Shown here in pieces: positions 49,770 through 62,030 of a DNA stretch of 64,000 nucleotides. The position numbers and the translations under genes were made by a program. Within the stretch, counting starts at the first letter, position 1; every line of letters starts with the position of its first letter. The stretch covers positions 12,524,001-12,588,000 of the forward strand of contig OU612068.1 in assembly GCA_914767715.1 (NCBI GenBank), written 5' to 3'. The notes below the pieces were generated by a model that saw only the letters and a program-made list of their open reading frames with translations, was not told the origin of the DNA and did no database searches. This stretch comes from Membranipora membranacea (taxonomy: Eukaryota > Bryozoa > Gymnolaemata > Cheilostomatida > Membraniporidae).

Positions 49770-51360
49770 CTCCGTCAGCGTCCGTTTTAATTAGGGCCAC
49801 TTTTGCTAAAAAAAAACATGCCAAACGGCAGCATTGAAAAATAAAAACTCTGTTGGATTCTTATCAAACTCCGACCAGTTCAAGCTCTTATTGGCCTCAT
49901 TCAAACTGTCGAATATTGGAATCCTCTGATTAACTGGTGGGTCATAACGCTGTCTTGAAGTTTCAAAAAGTATACCAAGGGAGGGTATCACGGTTTTTTT
50001 CGCCGAGATCAAAAAATAGATTCGCTTCAAACCGCCCTCATAGGGAGGAGCAACTCCTCCTCATCTCGAATCTGCAAACCGTTTGGCTCTGCGGCTTCTC
50101 ACTCTCCGTCAGCATCCGTTTTAATTAGGGTCACTTTTGCTAAAAAAAAACATGCCAAATTGCACCATTGAAAAATAAAAACTCTGTTGGATTCTTATCA
50201 AACTCCGACCAGTTCAAGCTCTTATTGGCCTCATTCAAACCGCAGAATATTGGAATCCTCTGATTAACTGGTGGGTCATCACGCTGACTTGAAGTTTCTA
50301 AAATTATACCAAGGGAGGATATCACGGTTTTTTTTCGCCGAGATCAAAAAATAGATTCGCTTCAAACCTACCTCATAGGGAGGAGCAACTCCTGGTCATC
50401 TCGAATCTGCAAACCGTTTGGCTCTGCGGCTTTTCACTCTCCGTCAGTGTCCGTTTTAATTAGGGTCACTTTTGCTAAAAAAAAACATGCCAAACGGCAG
50501 CATTGAAAACTTAAAACTCTGTTGGATTCTTATCAAACTCCGACCAGTTCAAGCTCTTAGTGGCCTCATTCGAACCGCAGAATATTGGAATCCTCTGATT
50601 AACTGGTGGGTCATAACGCTGACTTGAAGTTTCAAAAATTATACCAAGGGAGGGTATCACGGTTTTTTTTCGTTGAGATCAAAAAATAGATTCGCTTCAA
50701 ACCTACTTCATAGGAAGGAGCAACTCCTGCTCATCTCGAATCTGCAAACCGTTTGGCTCTGCGGCTTTTCACTCTCCGTCAGTGTCCGTTTTAATTAGGG
50801 TCACTTTTGCTAAACAAAAAACATGCCAAGCGGCAGCATTGAAAAATTAAAACTCTGTTGGATTCTTATCAAACTCCGACCAGTTCAAGCTCTTATTGGC
50901 CTCATTCAAACCGCAGAATATTGGAATCCTCTGATTAACTGGTGGGTCATAACGCTGACTTGAAGTTTCAAAAATTATACCAAGGGAGGGTATCACGGTT
51001 TTTTTTCGCCAAGATCAAAAAATAAATTCGCTTCAAACCTACCTCATAGGGAGGAGCAACTCCTGGTCATCTCGAATCTGCAAACCGTTTGGCTCTGCGG
51101 ATTTTCACTCTCTGTCAGCGTCCGTTTTAATTAGGGTCACTTTTGCTAAAAAAAAAACATGCCAAACGGCAGCATTGAAAAATAAAAACTCTGTTGGATT
51201 CTTATCAAACTCCGACCAGTTCAAGCTCTTATTGGCCTCATTCAAACTGCAGAATATTGGAATCCTCTGATTAACTGGTGGGTCATAACGCTGACTTGAG
51301 GTTTCAAAAATTATACCAAGGGAGGGTATCACGGTTTTTTTTCGCCGAGATCAAAAAATA
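49770..51360 (+). repeat. 1.6-kb block, copy 3 of 3
   Basis: This matches 31,650-33,240 at an offset of 18,109 bp (54 monomers). Private changes are CGCTGTCTTG (49,949), GTTTCTAAAATT (50,295), GAAAACTTAAAAC (50,505), CATAGGAAGG (50,709), CTAAACAAAAAAC (50,812) and CGCCAAGATC (51,008). The block lies directly after the 11-mer, so the 10-/11-mer amplification may have expanded between two related blocks. Confidence 0.85.
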
Positions 51361-52030
51361 GATACGCTTCAAACCTACCTCATAGGGAGGAGCAACTCCT
51401 GCTCATCTCGGATTTGCAAACCGTTTGGCTCTTCGGCTTTTCACTCTCCGTCAGTGTCCGTTTTAATTAGGGTCACTTTTGCTAAAAAAAAAACATGCCA
51501 AACGGCAGCATTGAAAAATTAAAACTCTGTTGGATTCTTATCAAACTCCGACCAGTTCAAGCTCTTATTGGCCTCATTCAAATTGCAGAATATTGGAATC
51601 CTCTGATTAACTGGTGGGTTATAACGCTGACTTGAAGTTTCAAAAATTATACCAAGGGAGGGTATCACGGTTTTTTTTCGCCGAGATCAAAAAATAGATT
51701 CGCTTCAAACCTACCTCATAGGGAGGAGCAACTCCTGCTCATCTCGAATCTGCAAACCGTTTGGCTCTGCGGCTTTTCATTCTCCGTCAGTGCCCGTTTT
51801 AATTAGGGTCACTTTTGCTAAAAAAAACATGCCAAACGGCAGCATTGAAAAATTAAACCTCTGTTGGATTCTTATCAAACTCCGACCAGTTCAAGCTCTT
51901 ATTGGCCTCATTCAAACTGCAGAATATTGGAATCCTCTGATTAACTGGTGGGTCATAACGCTGACTTGAAGTTTAAAAAATTATACCAAGGGAGGGTATC
52001 ACGGTTTTTTTTCGCCGAGATCAAAAAATA
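51360..52030 (+). repeat. Two linking monomers
   Basis: These are ordinary units with private changes GATACGC (51,361), CTCGGATTTGC (51,408), CTCTTCGGC (51,430), GGGTTATAACG (51,617) and CAGTGCCCG (51,788). No sequence other than satellite is present. Confidence 0.8.
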
Positions 52031-55000
52031 GATTCGCTTCAGACCTACCTCATAGGGAGGAGCAACTCCTGCTCATCTCGAATCTGCAAACCGTTCGGAT
52101 CTGCGGCTTTTCACTCCCTGTCAGTGTCCGTTTTAATTAGGGTCACTTTTGCAAGAAAAAAAAAGATGCCAAACGGCAGCATTGAAAAATTAAAACTCTG
52201 TTGGATTCTTATCAAACTCCGACCAGTTCAAGCTCTTATTTGCCTCATTCAAACCGCAGAAAATTGGAATCCTCTGATTAACTGGTGGGTCATAACGCTG
52301 ACTTGAAGTTTCAAAAATTATACCGAGGGAGGGTATCACGGTTTTTTTTCACCGAGATCAAAAAATAGATTCGCTTCAAACCTACCTCATAGGGAGGAGC
52401 AACTCCTGCTCATCTCGAATCTGCAAACCGTTTGGCTCTGTGGCTTTTGACTCTCCGTCAGCGTCCGTTTTAATTAGGGTCACTTTTGCTAAAAAAAACA
52501 TGCCAAACGGCAGCATTGAAAAATAAAAACTCTGTTGGATTCTTATCATACTCCAACCAGTTCAAGCTCTTTTTGGCCTCATTCAAACTGCAGAATATTG
52601 GAATTCTCTGATTAACTGGTGGGTCATAACGCTGACTTGAAGTTTCAAAAATTATACCAAGGGAGGGTAACACGGTTTTTTTTCGCCGAGATCAAAATAT
52701 AGATTCCCTTCAAACCTACCTCATAGGGAGGAGCAACTCTTGCTCATCTCGAATCTGCAAACCGTTTGGCTCTGCGGCTTTTGACTCTCCGTCAGTGTCC
52801 GTTCTAATTAGGGTCACTTTTGCTAAAAAAAAACATGCCAAACGGCAGCATTGAAAAATTAAAACTCTGTTGGATTCTTATCAAACTCCGACCAGTTCAA
52901 GCTCTTAGTGGCCTCATTCAAACTGAAGAATATTGGAATCCTCTGATTAACTGGTGGGTCATAACGCTGACTTGAAGTTTCAAAAATTTTACCAAGTGAG
53001 GGTATCACGGTTTTTTTTCGCCGAGATCAAAAAATAGATTCGCTTCAAACCTACCTCATAGGGAGGAGCAACTCCTGCTCATCTCGAATCTGCAAACCGT
53101 TTGGCTCTGCGGCTTTTCACTCTCCGTCAGTGTCCGTTTTAATTAGGGTCACTTTTGCTAAAAAAAAAACATGCCAAACGGCAGCATTGAAAAATAAAAA
53201 CTCTGTTGGATTCTTATCAAACTCCGACCAGCTCAAGCTCTTAGTGGCCTCATTCAAACTGCAGAATATTGGAATCCTCTGATTAACTGGTGGGTCATAA
53301 CGCTGACTTGAAGTTTCAAAAATTATACCAAGGGAGGGTATCACGGTTTTTTTTCGCCGAGATCAAAAAATAGATTCGCTTCAAACCTACCTCATAGGGA
53401 GGAGCAACTCCTGCTCATCTCGAATCTGCAAACCGTGTGGCTCTACGGCTTTTCACTCTCCGTCAGTGTCCGTTTTAATTAGGGTCACTTTTGCTAAAAA
53501 AAAAACATGCCAAACGGCAGCATTGAAAAATAAAAACTCTGTTGGATTCTTATCAAACTCCGACTAGTTCAAGCTCTTATTGGCCTCATTCAAACTGCAG
53601 AATATTGGAATCCTCTGATTAACTGGTGGGTCATAACGCTGACTTGAAGTTTCAAAAATTATACCAAGGGAGGGTATCACGGTTTTTTTTTCGCCGAGAT
53701 CAAAAAATAGATCCGCTTCAAACCTACCTCATAGGGAGGAGCAACTCCTGCTCATCTCGAATCTGCAAACCGTTTGGCTCTACGGCTTTTCACTCTCCGT
53801 CAGCGTCCGTTTTAATTAGGGTCACTTTTGCTAAAAAAAAACATGCCAAACGGCAGCATTGAAAAATAAAAACTCTGTTGGATTCTTATCAAACTCCGAC
53901 CAGTTCAAGCTCTTAGTGGCCTCATTCAAACTGAAGAATATTGGAATCCTCTGATTAACTGGTGGGTCATAACGCTGACTTGAAGTTTCAAAAATTTTAC
54001 CACGTGAGGGTATCACGGTTTGTTTTCGCCGAGATCAAAAAATAGATTCGCTTCAAACCTACCTCATAGGGAGGAGCAACTCCTGCTCATCTCGAATCTG
54101 CAAACCGTTTGGCTCTGCGGCTTTTCACTCTCCGTCAGTGTCCGTTTTAATTAGGGTCACTTTTGCTAAAAAAAAAACATGCCAAACGGCAGCATTGAAA
54201 AATAAAAACTCTGTTGGATTCTTATCAAACTCCGACCAGCTCAAGCTCTTAGTGGCCTCATTCAAACTGCAGAATATTGGAATCCTCTGATTAACTGGTG
54301 GGTCATAACGCTGACTTGAAGTTTCAAAAATTTTACCAAGTGAGGGTATCACGGTTTTTTTTCGCCGAGATCAAAAAATAGATTTGCTTCAAACTTACCT
54401 CATAGGGAGGAGCAACTCCTGGTCATCTCGAATCTGCAAACCGTTTGGCTCTGCGGCTTTTCACTCTCCGTCAGCGTCCGTTTTAATTAGGGTCACTTTT
54501 GCTAAAAAAAAACATGCCAAACGGCAGCATTGAAAAATAAAAACTCTGTTGGATTCTTATCGAACTCCGACCAGTTCAAGCTCTTATTGGCCTCATTCAA
54601 ACTGCAGAATATTGGAATCCTCTGATTAACTGGTGGGTCATAACGCTGACTTGAAGTTCCAAAAATTATACCAAGGGAGGGTATCACGGTTTTTTTTCGC
54701 CGAGATCAAAAAATAGATTCGCTTCAGACCTACCTCATAGGGAGGAGCAACTCCTGCTCATCTCGAATCTGCAAACCGTTTGGCTCTGCGGCTTTTCACT
54801 CCTTGTCAGTGTCCGTTTTAATTAAGGTCACTTTTGCAAGAAAAAAAAAGATGCCAAACGGCAGCATTGAAAAAATTAAAACTCTGTTGGATTCTTATCA
54901 AACTCCGACCAGTTCAAGCTCTTATTGGCCTCATTCAAACGGCAGAAAATTGGAATCCTCTGATTAACTGGTGGGTCATGACGCTGACTTGGAGTTTCAA

Positions 55001-55570
55001 AAATTATACCGAGGGAGGGTATCACGGTTTTTTTTCACCGAGATCAAAAAAATAGATTCGCTTCAAACCTACCTCATAGGGAGGAGCAACTCCTGCTCAT
55101 CTCGAATCTGCAAACCGTTTGGCTCTGCGGCTTTTGACTCTCCGTCAGTGTCCGTTTTAATTAGGGTCACTTTTGCTAAAAAAAACACGCCAAACGGCAG
55201 CATCGAAAAATAAAAACTCTGTTGGATTCTTATCATACTCCAACCAGTTCAAGCTCTTATTGGCCTCATTCAAACTGCAGAATATTGGAATCCTCTGATT
55301 AACTGGTGGGTCATAACGCTGACTTGAAGTTTCAAAAATTATACCAAGGGAGGGTATCACGGTTTTTTTTCGCCGAGATCAAAATATAGATTCGCTTCAA
55401 ACCTACCTCATAGGGAGGAGCAACTCTTGCTCATCTCGAATCTGCAAACCGTTTGGCTCTGCGGCTTTTGACTCTCCGTCAGTGTCCGTTTTAATTAGGG
55501 TCACTTTTGCTAAAAAAAAACATGCCAAACGGCAGCATTGAAAAATTAAAACTCTGTTGGATTCTTATCA
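52030..55570 (+). repeat. 8-mer-spaced repeat (about 2,687 bp) of a 3-monomer segment
   Basis: The segment 52,035-52,880 recurs at about 54,721-55,570. Shared markers are TTCAGACC (52,038 and 54,724), TTTTGCAAGAAAAAAAAAG (52,147 and 54,833), ATACCGAGGG (52,322 and 55,009), TTTTGACTCTCC (52,446 and 55,133), CATACTCCAACC (52,547 and 55,234) and CAACTCTTGC (52,734 and 55,421). Divergence is higher here (CCCTGTCAG against CCTTGTCAG, GGTCATAACG against GGTCATGACG). This is therefore an older repeat than the 10-mer. Confidence 0.83.
52900..54350 (+). repeat. 3-mer repeat at 1,008 bp, one and a third copies
   Basis: ACTGAAGAATATTGG occurs at 52,922 and 53,930, followed by TTTTACCAAGTGAGG (52,987) or TTTTACCACGTGAGG (53,995). 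The following CCAGCTCAAGC unit is at 53,229 and 54,237. TTTTACCAAGTGAGG appears again at 54,332. Because the repeats follow one another directly, this block interrupts the 8-mer-spaced repeat. Confidence 0.83.
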
Positions 55571-58500
55571 AACTCCGACCAGTTCAATCTCTTATTGGCC
55601 TCATTCAAACTGCAGAATATTGGAATCCTCTGATTAACTGGTGGGTTATAACGCTGACTTGAAGTTGCAAAAATTATACCAAAGGAGGGTATCACGATTT
55701 TTTTTCGCCGAGATCAAAAAATAGATTCGCTTCAAACCTACCTCATAGGGAGGAGCAACTCCTGGTCATCTCGAATCTGCAAACCGTTTGGCTCTGCGGC
55801 TTTTCACTCTCCGTCAGCGTCCGTTTTAATTAGGGTCACTTTTGCTAAAAAAAAACATGCCAAACGGCAGCATTGGAAAATAAAAACTCTGTTGGATTCT
55901 TCTCAAACTCCGACCAGATCAAGCTCTTATTGGCCTCATTCAAACTGCAGAATATTGGAATCCTCTGATTAACTGGTGGGTCATAACGCTGACTTGAAGT
56001 TTCAAAAATTATACCAAGGGGGGGTATCACGGTTTTATTTCGCCGAGTTCAAAAAACAGATTCGCTTCAAACCTACCTCATAGGGAGGAGCAACTCCTGC
56101 TCATCTCGAATCTGCAAACCGTTTGGCTCTGCGGCTATTCACTCTCCGTCAGTGTCCGTTTTAATTAGGGTCACTTTTGCTAAAAAAAAACATGCCAAAC
56201 GGCAGCATTGAAAAATTAAAACTCTGATGAACTCTTATCAAACTCCGACCAGTTCAAGCTCTTATTGGCCTCATTCAAACCGCAGAATATTGGAATCCTC
56301 TGATTAACTGGTGGGTCATAACGCTGACTTGAAGTTTCAAAATTTATACGAAGGGAGGGTATCACGGTTTTTTTTTCGCAGAGATCAAAATATAGATTCG
56401 CTTCCAACCTACCTCATAGGGAGGAGCAACTCCTGGTCATCTCGAATCTGCAAACCGTTTGGCTCTGCGGCTTTTCACTCTCCGTCAGCGTCCGTTTTAA
56501 TTAGGGTCACTTTAGCTAAAAAAAACATGCCAAACGGCAGCATTGAAAAATAAAAACTCTGTTGGATTCTTATCAAACTCCGACCAGTTCAAGCTCTTAT
56601 AGGCCTCATTCAAACTGCAGAATATTGGAATCCTCTGATTAACTGGTGGGTCATTACGCTGACTTGAAGTTTCAAAAATTATACCAAGGGAGGGTATCAC
56701 GGTTTTTTTTCACCGAGATCAAAAAATAGATTCGCTTCAAACCTACCTCATGGGGAGGAGCAACTCCTGCTCATCTCGAATCTGCAAACCGTTTGGCTCT
56801 GCGGCTTTTCACTCTCCGTCAGCGTCCGTTTTAATTAGGGTCACTTTTGCTAAAAAAAAACATGCCAAACGGCAGCATTGAAAAATAAAAACTCTGTTGG
56901 ATTCTTATCATACTCCGACCAGTTCAAGCTCTTATTGGCCTCATTCAAACTGCAGAATATTGGAATCCTCTGATTAACTGGTGGGACATAACGCCGACTT
57001 GAAGTTTCAAAAATTATACCAAGGGAGGGTATCACGGTTTGTTTTTCGGCGAGATCAAAAAATCACTTCAAACCTACCTCATAGGGAGGAGCAACTCCTG
57101 CTCATCTCGAATCTGCAAACCGTTTGGCTCTCCGGCTTTTCACTCTCCGTCAGCGTCCGTTTTAATTAGGGTCACTTTTGCTAAAAAAAACATGCCAAAC
57201 GGCAGCATTGAAAAATAAAAACTCTGTTGGATTCTTATCAAACTCCGACCAGTTCAAGCTCTTATTGGCCTCATTCAAACCGCAGAATATTGGAATCCTC
57301 TGATTAACTGGTGGGTCATAACGCTGACTTGAAGTTTCAAAAATTATGCCAAGGGAGGGTATCACGGTTTTTTTCGCCGAGATCAAAAAATAGATTCGCT
57401 TCAAACCTACCTCATAGGGAGGAGCAACTCCTGCTCATCTCGAATCTGCAAACCGTTTGGCTCTGCGGCTTTTGACTCTCCGTCAGTGTCCGTTTTAATT
57501 AGGGTCACTTTTGCTAAAAAAAAACATGCCAAACGGCAGCATTGAAAAATTAAAACTCTGTTGGATTCTTATCAAACTCCGACCAGTTCAATCTCTTATT
57601 GGCCTCATTCAAACTGCAGAATATTGGAATCCTCTGATTAACTGGTGGGTTATAACGCTGACTTGAAGTTGCAAAAATTATACCAAAGGAGGGTATCACG
57701 ATTTTTTTTCGCCAAGATCAAAAAATAGATTCGCTTCAAACCTACCTCATAGGGAGGAGCAACTCCTGGTCATCTCGAATCTGCAAACCGTTTGGCTCTG
57801 CGGCTTTTCACTCTCCGTCAGCGTCCGTTTTAATTAGGGTCACTTTTGCTAAAAAAAAACATGCCAAACGGCAGCATTGGAAAATAAAAACTCTGTTGGA
57901 TTCTTATCAAACTCCGACCAGATCAAGCTCTTATTGGCCTCATTCAAACTGCAGAATATTGGAATCCTCTGATTAACTGGTGGGTCATAACGCTGACTTG
58001 AAGTTTCAAAAATTATACCAAGGGGGGGTATCACGGTTTTATTTCGCCGAGATCAAAAAACAGATTCGCTTCAAACCTACCTCAAAGGGAGGAGCAACTC
58101 CTGCTCATCTCGAATCTGCAAACCGTTTGGCTCTGCGGCTATTCACTCTCCGTCAGTGTCCGTTTTAATTAGGGTCACTTTTGCTAAAAAAAAACATGCC
58201 AAACGGCAGCATTGAAAAATTGAAACTCTGATGAATTCTTATCAAACTCCGACCAGTTCAAGCTCTTATTGGCCTCATTCAAACCGCAGAATATTGGAAT
58301 CCTCTGATTAACTGGTGGGTCATAACGCTGACTTGAAGTTTCAAAATTTATACCAAGGGAGGGTATCACGGTTTTTTTTCGCCGAGATCAAAATATAGAT
58401 TCGCTTCCAACCTACCTCATAGGGAGGAGCAACTCCTGGTCATCTCGAATCTGCAAACCGTTTGGCTCTGCGGCTTTTCACTCTCCGTCAGCGTCCGTTT

Positions 58501-59460
58501 TAATTAGGGTCACTTTAGCTAAAAAAAACATGCCAAACGGCAGCATTGAAAAATAAAAACTCTGTTGGATTCTTATCAAACTCCGACCAGTTCAAGCTCT
58601 TATAGGCCTCATTCAAACTGCAGAATATTGGAATCCTCTGATTAACTGGTGGGTCATTACGCTGACTTGAAGTTTCAAAAATTATACCAAGGGAGGGTAT
58701 CACGGTTTTTTTTCACCGAGATCAAAAAATAGATTCGCTTCAAACCTACCTCATAGGGAGGAGCAACTCCTGCTCATCTCGAATCTGCAAACCACTTGGC
58801 TCTGCGGCTTTTCACTCTCCGTCAGCGTCCGTTTTAATTAGGGTCACTTTTGCTAAAAAAAAACATGCCAAACGGCAGCATTGAAAAATAAAAACTCTGT
58901 TGGATTCTTATCATACTCCGACCAGTTCAAGCTCTTATTGGCCTCATTCAAACTGCAGAATATTGGAATCCTCTGATTAACTGGTGGGACATAACGCTGA
59001 CTTGAAGTTTCAAAAATTATACCAAGGGAGGGTATCACGGTTTGTTTTTCGCCGAGATCAAAAAATCACTTCAAACCTACCTCATAGGGAGGAGCAACTC
59101 CTGCTCATCTCGAATCTGCAAACCGTTTGGCTCTCCGGCTTTTCACTCTCCGTCAGCGTCCGTTTTAATTAGGGTCACTTTTGCTAAAAAAAACATGCCA
59201 AACGGCAGCATTGAAAAATAAAAACTCTGTTGGATTCTTATCAAACTCCGACCAGTTCAAGCTCTTATTGGCCTCATTCAAACCGCAGAATATTGGAATC
59301 CTCTGATTAACTGGTGGGTCATAACGCTGACTTGAAGTTTCAAAAATTATGCCAAGGGAGGGTACCACGGTTTTTTTTGGCCGAGATCAAAAACTAGATT
59401 CGCTTCAAACCTACCTCATAGGGAGGAGCAACTCCTGCTCATCTCGAATCTGCAAACCGT
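55460..59460 (+). repeat. 6-mer higher-order repeat, two copies at about 2,004 bp
   Basis: Copy 1 runs from about 55,460 to 57,463 and copy 2 to about 59,465. Matched markers are TTCAATCTC (55,585 and 57,589), GTTGCAAAAATT (55,665 and 57,669), CAGATCAAGC (55,916 and 57,920), CAAGGGGGGGTATC (56,016 and 58,020), CTCTGATGAA (56,223 and 58,227), GCTTCCAACC (56,401 and 58,405), CTTATAGGCC (56,597 and 58,600), GGTGGGACATAACGC (56,981 and 58,984) and ATTATGCCAAGG (57,344 and 59,347). Copy differences include CATGGGGAGG (56,750) and GGTACCACGG (59,362). Confidence 0.9.
57054..57070 (+). repeat. Deletion-variant monomer lacking the first GATTCG (first of three)
   Basis: The usual GATCAAAAAATAGATTCGCTTC is replaced by GATCAAAAAATCACTTC, a net loss of 6 bp that removes the first GATTC. 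The same unit has a G within the T tract (GGTTTGTTTTTCG) and GGTGGGACATAACG. Two further copies are at about 59,056-59,072 and 61,731-61,747, at offsets of 2,003 and 2,675 bp. Confidence 0.88.
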
Positions 59461-62030
59461 TTGGCTCTGCGGCTTTTCACTCTCCGTCAGCGTCCGTTTT
59501 AATTAGGGTCACTTTTGCTAAAAAAAAACATGCCAAACGGCAGCATTGAAAAATAAAAACTCTGTTGGATTCTTATCAAACTCCGACCAGTTCAAGCTCT
59601 TCTTGGCCTCATTCAAACTGCAGAATATTGGAATCCTCTGATTAACTGGTGGGTCATAACGCTGACTTGAAGTTTCAAAAATTATACCAAGGGCGGGTAT
59701 CACGGTTTTTTTTCGCCGAGATCAAAAAATAGATTCGCTTCAAACCTACCTCATACGGAGGGGCAACTCCTGGACATCTCGAATCTGCAAACCGTTTGGC
59801 TCTGCGGCTTTTCACTCTCCGTCAGTGTCCGTTTTAATTAGGGTCACTTTTGCAAAAAAAAAAACATGCCAAACGGCAGCATCGAAAAATTAAAACTCTG
59901 TTGGATTCTTATGAAACTCCGACCAGTTCAAGCTCTTATTGGCCTCATTCAAACTGCAGAATATTGGAATCCTCTGATTAACTGGTGGGTCATAACGCTG
60001 ACTTGAAGTTTCGAAAATTATACCAAGGGAGGGTATCACGGTTTTTTTTCGCCGAGATCAAAAAATAGATTCGCTTCAAACCTACCTCATAGGGAGGAGC
60101 AACTCCTGCTCATCTCGAATCTGCGAACCGTTTGGCTCTGCGGCGTTTCACTCTCCGTCAGCGTCCGTTTTAATTAGGGTCACTTTTGCTAAAAAAAAAC
60201 ATGCCAAACGGCAGCATTGAAAAATAAAACCTCTGTTGGATTCTTATCAAACTCCGACCAGTTCAAGCTCTTATTGGCCTCATTCAAACTGCAGAATATT
60301 GGAATCCTCTGATTGACTGGTGGGTCATAACGCTGACTTGAAGTTTCAAAAATTATACCAAGGGAGGGTATCACGGTTTTTTTTCGCCGAGATCAAAAAA
60401 TAGATTCGCTTCAAACCTACCTCATAGGGAGGAGCAACTCCTGGTCATCTCGAATCTGCAAACCGTTTGGCTCTGCGGCTTTTCACTCTCCGTCAGCGTC
60501 TGTTTTAATTAGGGTCACTTTTGCTAATAAAAACATGCCAAACGGCAGCATTCAAAAATTAAAACGCTGTTGGATTCTTATCAAACTCCGACCAGTTCAA
60601 GCTCTTATTAGCCTCATTCAAACTGCAGAATATTGGAATCCTCTGATTAACTGGTGGGTCATAACGCTGACTTGAAGTTTCAAAAATTATACCAAGGGAG
60701 GGTATCACGGTTTTTTTTCGCCGGGATCAAAAAATAGATTCGCTTCAAACCTACCTCATAGGGTGGAGCAACTCCTGCTCATCTCGAATCTGCAAACCGT
60801 TTGGCTCTGCGGCTTTTCACTCTCCGTCAGCGGCCGTTTTAATTAGGGTCACTTTTGCTAAAAAAAAACATGCGAAACGGCAGCATTGAAAAATAAAAAC
60901 TCTGTTGGATTCTTATCAAACTCCGACCAGTTCAAGCTCTTATTGGCCTCATTCAAACTGCAGAATATTGGAATCCTCTGATTAACTGGTGGGTCATAAC
61001 GCTGACTTGAAGTTTCAAAAATTATACCAAGGGAGGGTATCACGGTTTTTTTTCGCCGAGATCAAGAAATAGATTCGCTTCAAACCTACCTCATAGGGAG
61101 GAGCAACTCCTGCTCATCTCGAATCTGCGAACCGTTTGGCTCTGCGGCTTTTCACTCTCCGTCAGCGTCCGTTTTAATTAGGGTCACTTGTGCTAAAAAA
61201 AAACATGCCAAACGGCAGCATTGAAAAATAAAAACTCTGTTGGATTCTTATCAAACTCCGACCAGTTCAAGCTCTTATTGGCCTCATTCAAACTGCAGAA
61301 TATTGAAATCCTCTGATTGACTGGTGGGTCATAACGCTGACTTGAAGTTTCAAAAATTATACCAAGGGAGGGTATCACGGTTTTTTTTCGCCGAGATCAA
61401 AAAATAGATTCGCTTCAAACCTACCTCATAGGGAGAAGCAACTCCTGGTCATCTCGAATCTGCAAACCGTTTGGCTCTGCGGCTTTTCACTCTCCGTCAG
61501 CGTCTGTTTTAATTAGGGTCACTTTTGCTAAAAAAAAACATGCCAAACGGCAGCATTGAAAAATAAAAACTCTGTTGGATTCTTATCATACTCCGACCAG
61601 TTCAAGCTCTTATTGGCCTCATTCAAACTGCAGAATATTGGAATCCTCTGATTAACTGGTGGGACATAACGCTGACTTAAAGTTTCAAAAATTATACCAA
61701 GGGAGGGTATCACGGTTTGTTTTTCGCCGAGATCAAAAAATCACTTCAAACCTACCTCATAGGGAGGAGCAACTCCTGCTCATCTCGAATCTGCAAACCG
61801 TTTGGCTCTCCGGCTTTTCACTCTCCGTCAGCGTCCGTTTTAATTAGGGTCACTTTTGCTAAAAAAAACATGCCAAACGGCAGCATTGAAAAATAAAAAC
61901 TCTGTTGGATTCTTATCAAACTCCGACCAGTTCAAGCTCTTATTGGCCTCATTCAAACCGCAGAATATTGGAATCCTCTGATTAACTGGTGGGTCATAAC
62001 GCTGACTTGAAGTTTCAAAAATTATACCAA
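58950..62030 (+). repeat. 8-mer-spaced repeat (2,675 bp) of the deletion-variant unit and its neighbour
   Basis: The segment 58,950-59,340 recurs at 61,625-62,015, including GGTGGGACATAACG, the T-tract G, the 6-bp deletion, CTCTCCGGC and the A8 unit with ACCGCAG. At about 62,030 the sequence switches to GGGCGGGTATC, which belongs to the unit ending at 59,703. The monomer around 62,000 is thus chimeric. Confidence 0.86.

Noticed and set aside
55845-56030. Transposable-element insertion or boundary inside the array
   Set aside because: Monomer spacing remains 334-337 bp across the window, apart from small indels such as the 6-bp deletion. No target-site duplication, terminal repeat or unrelated sequence is visible.
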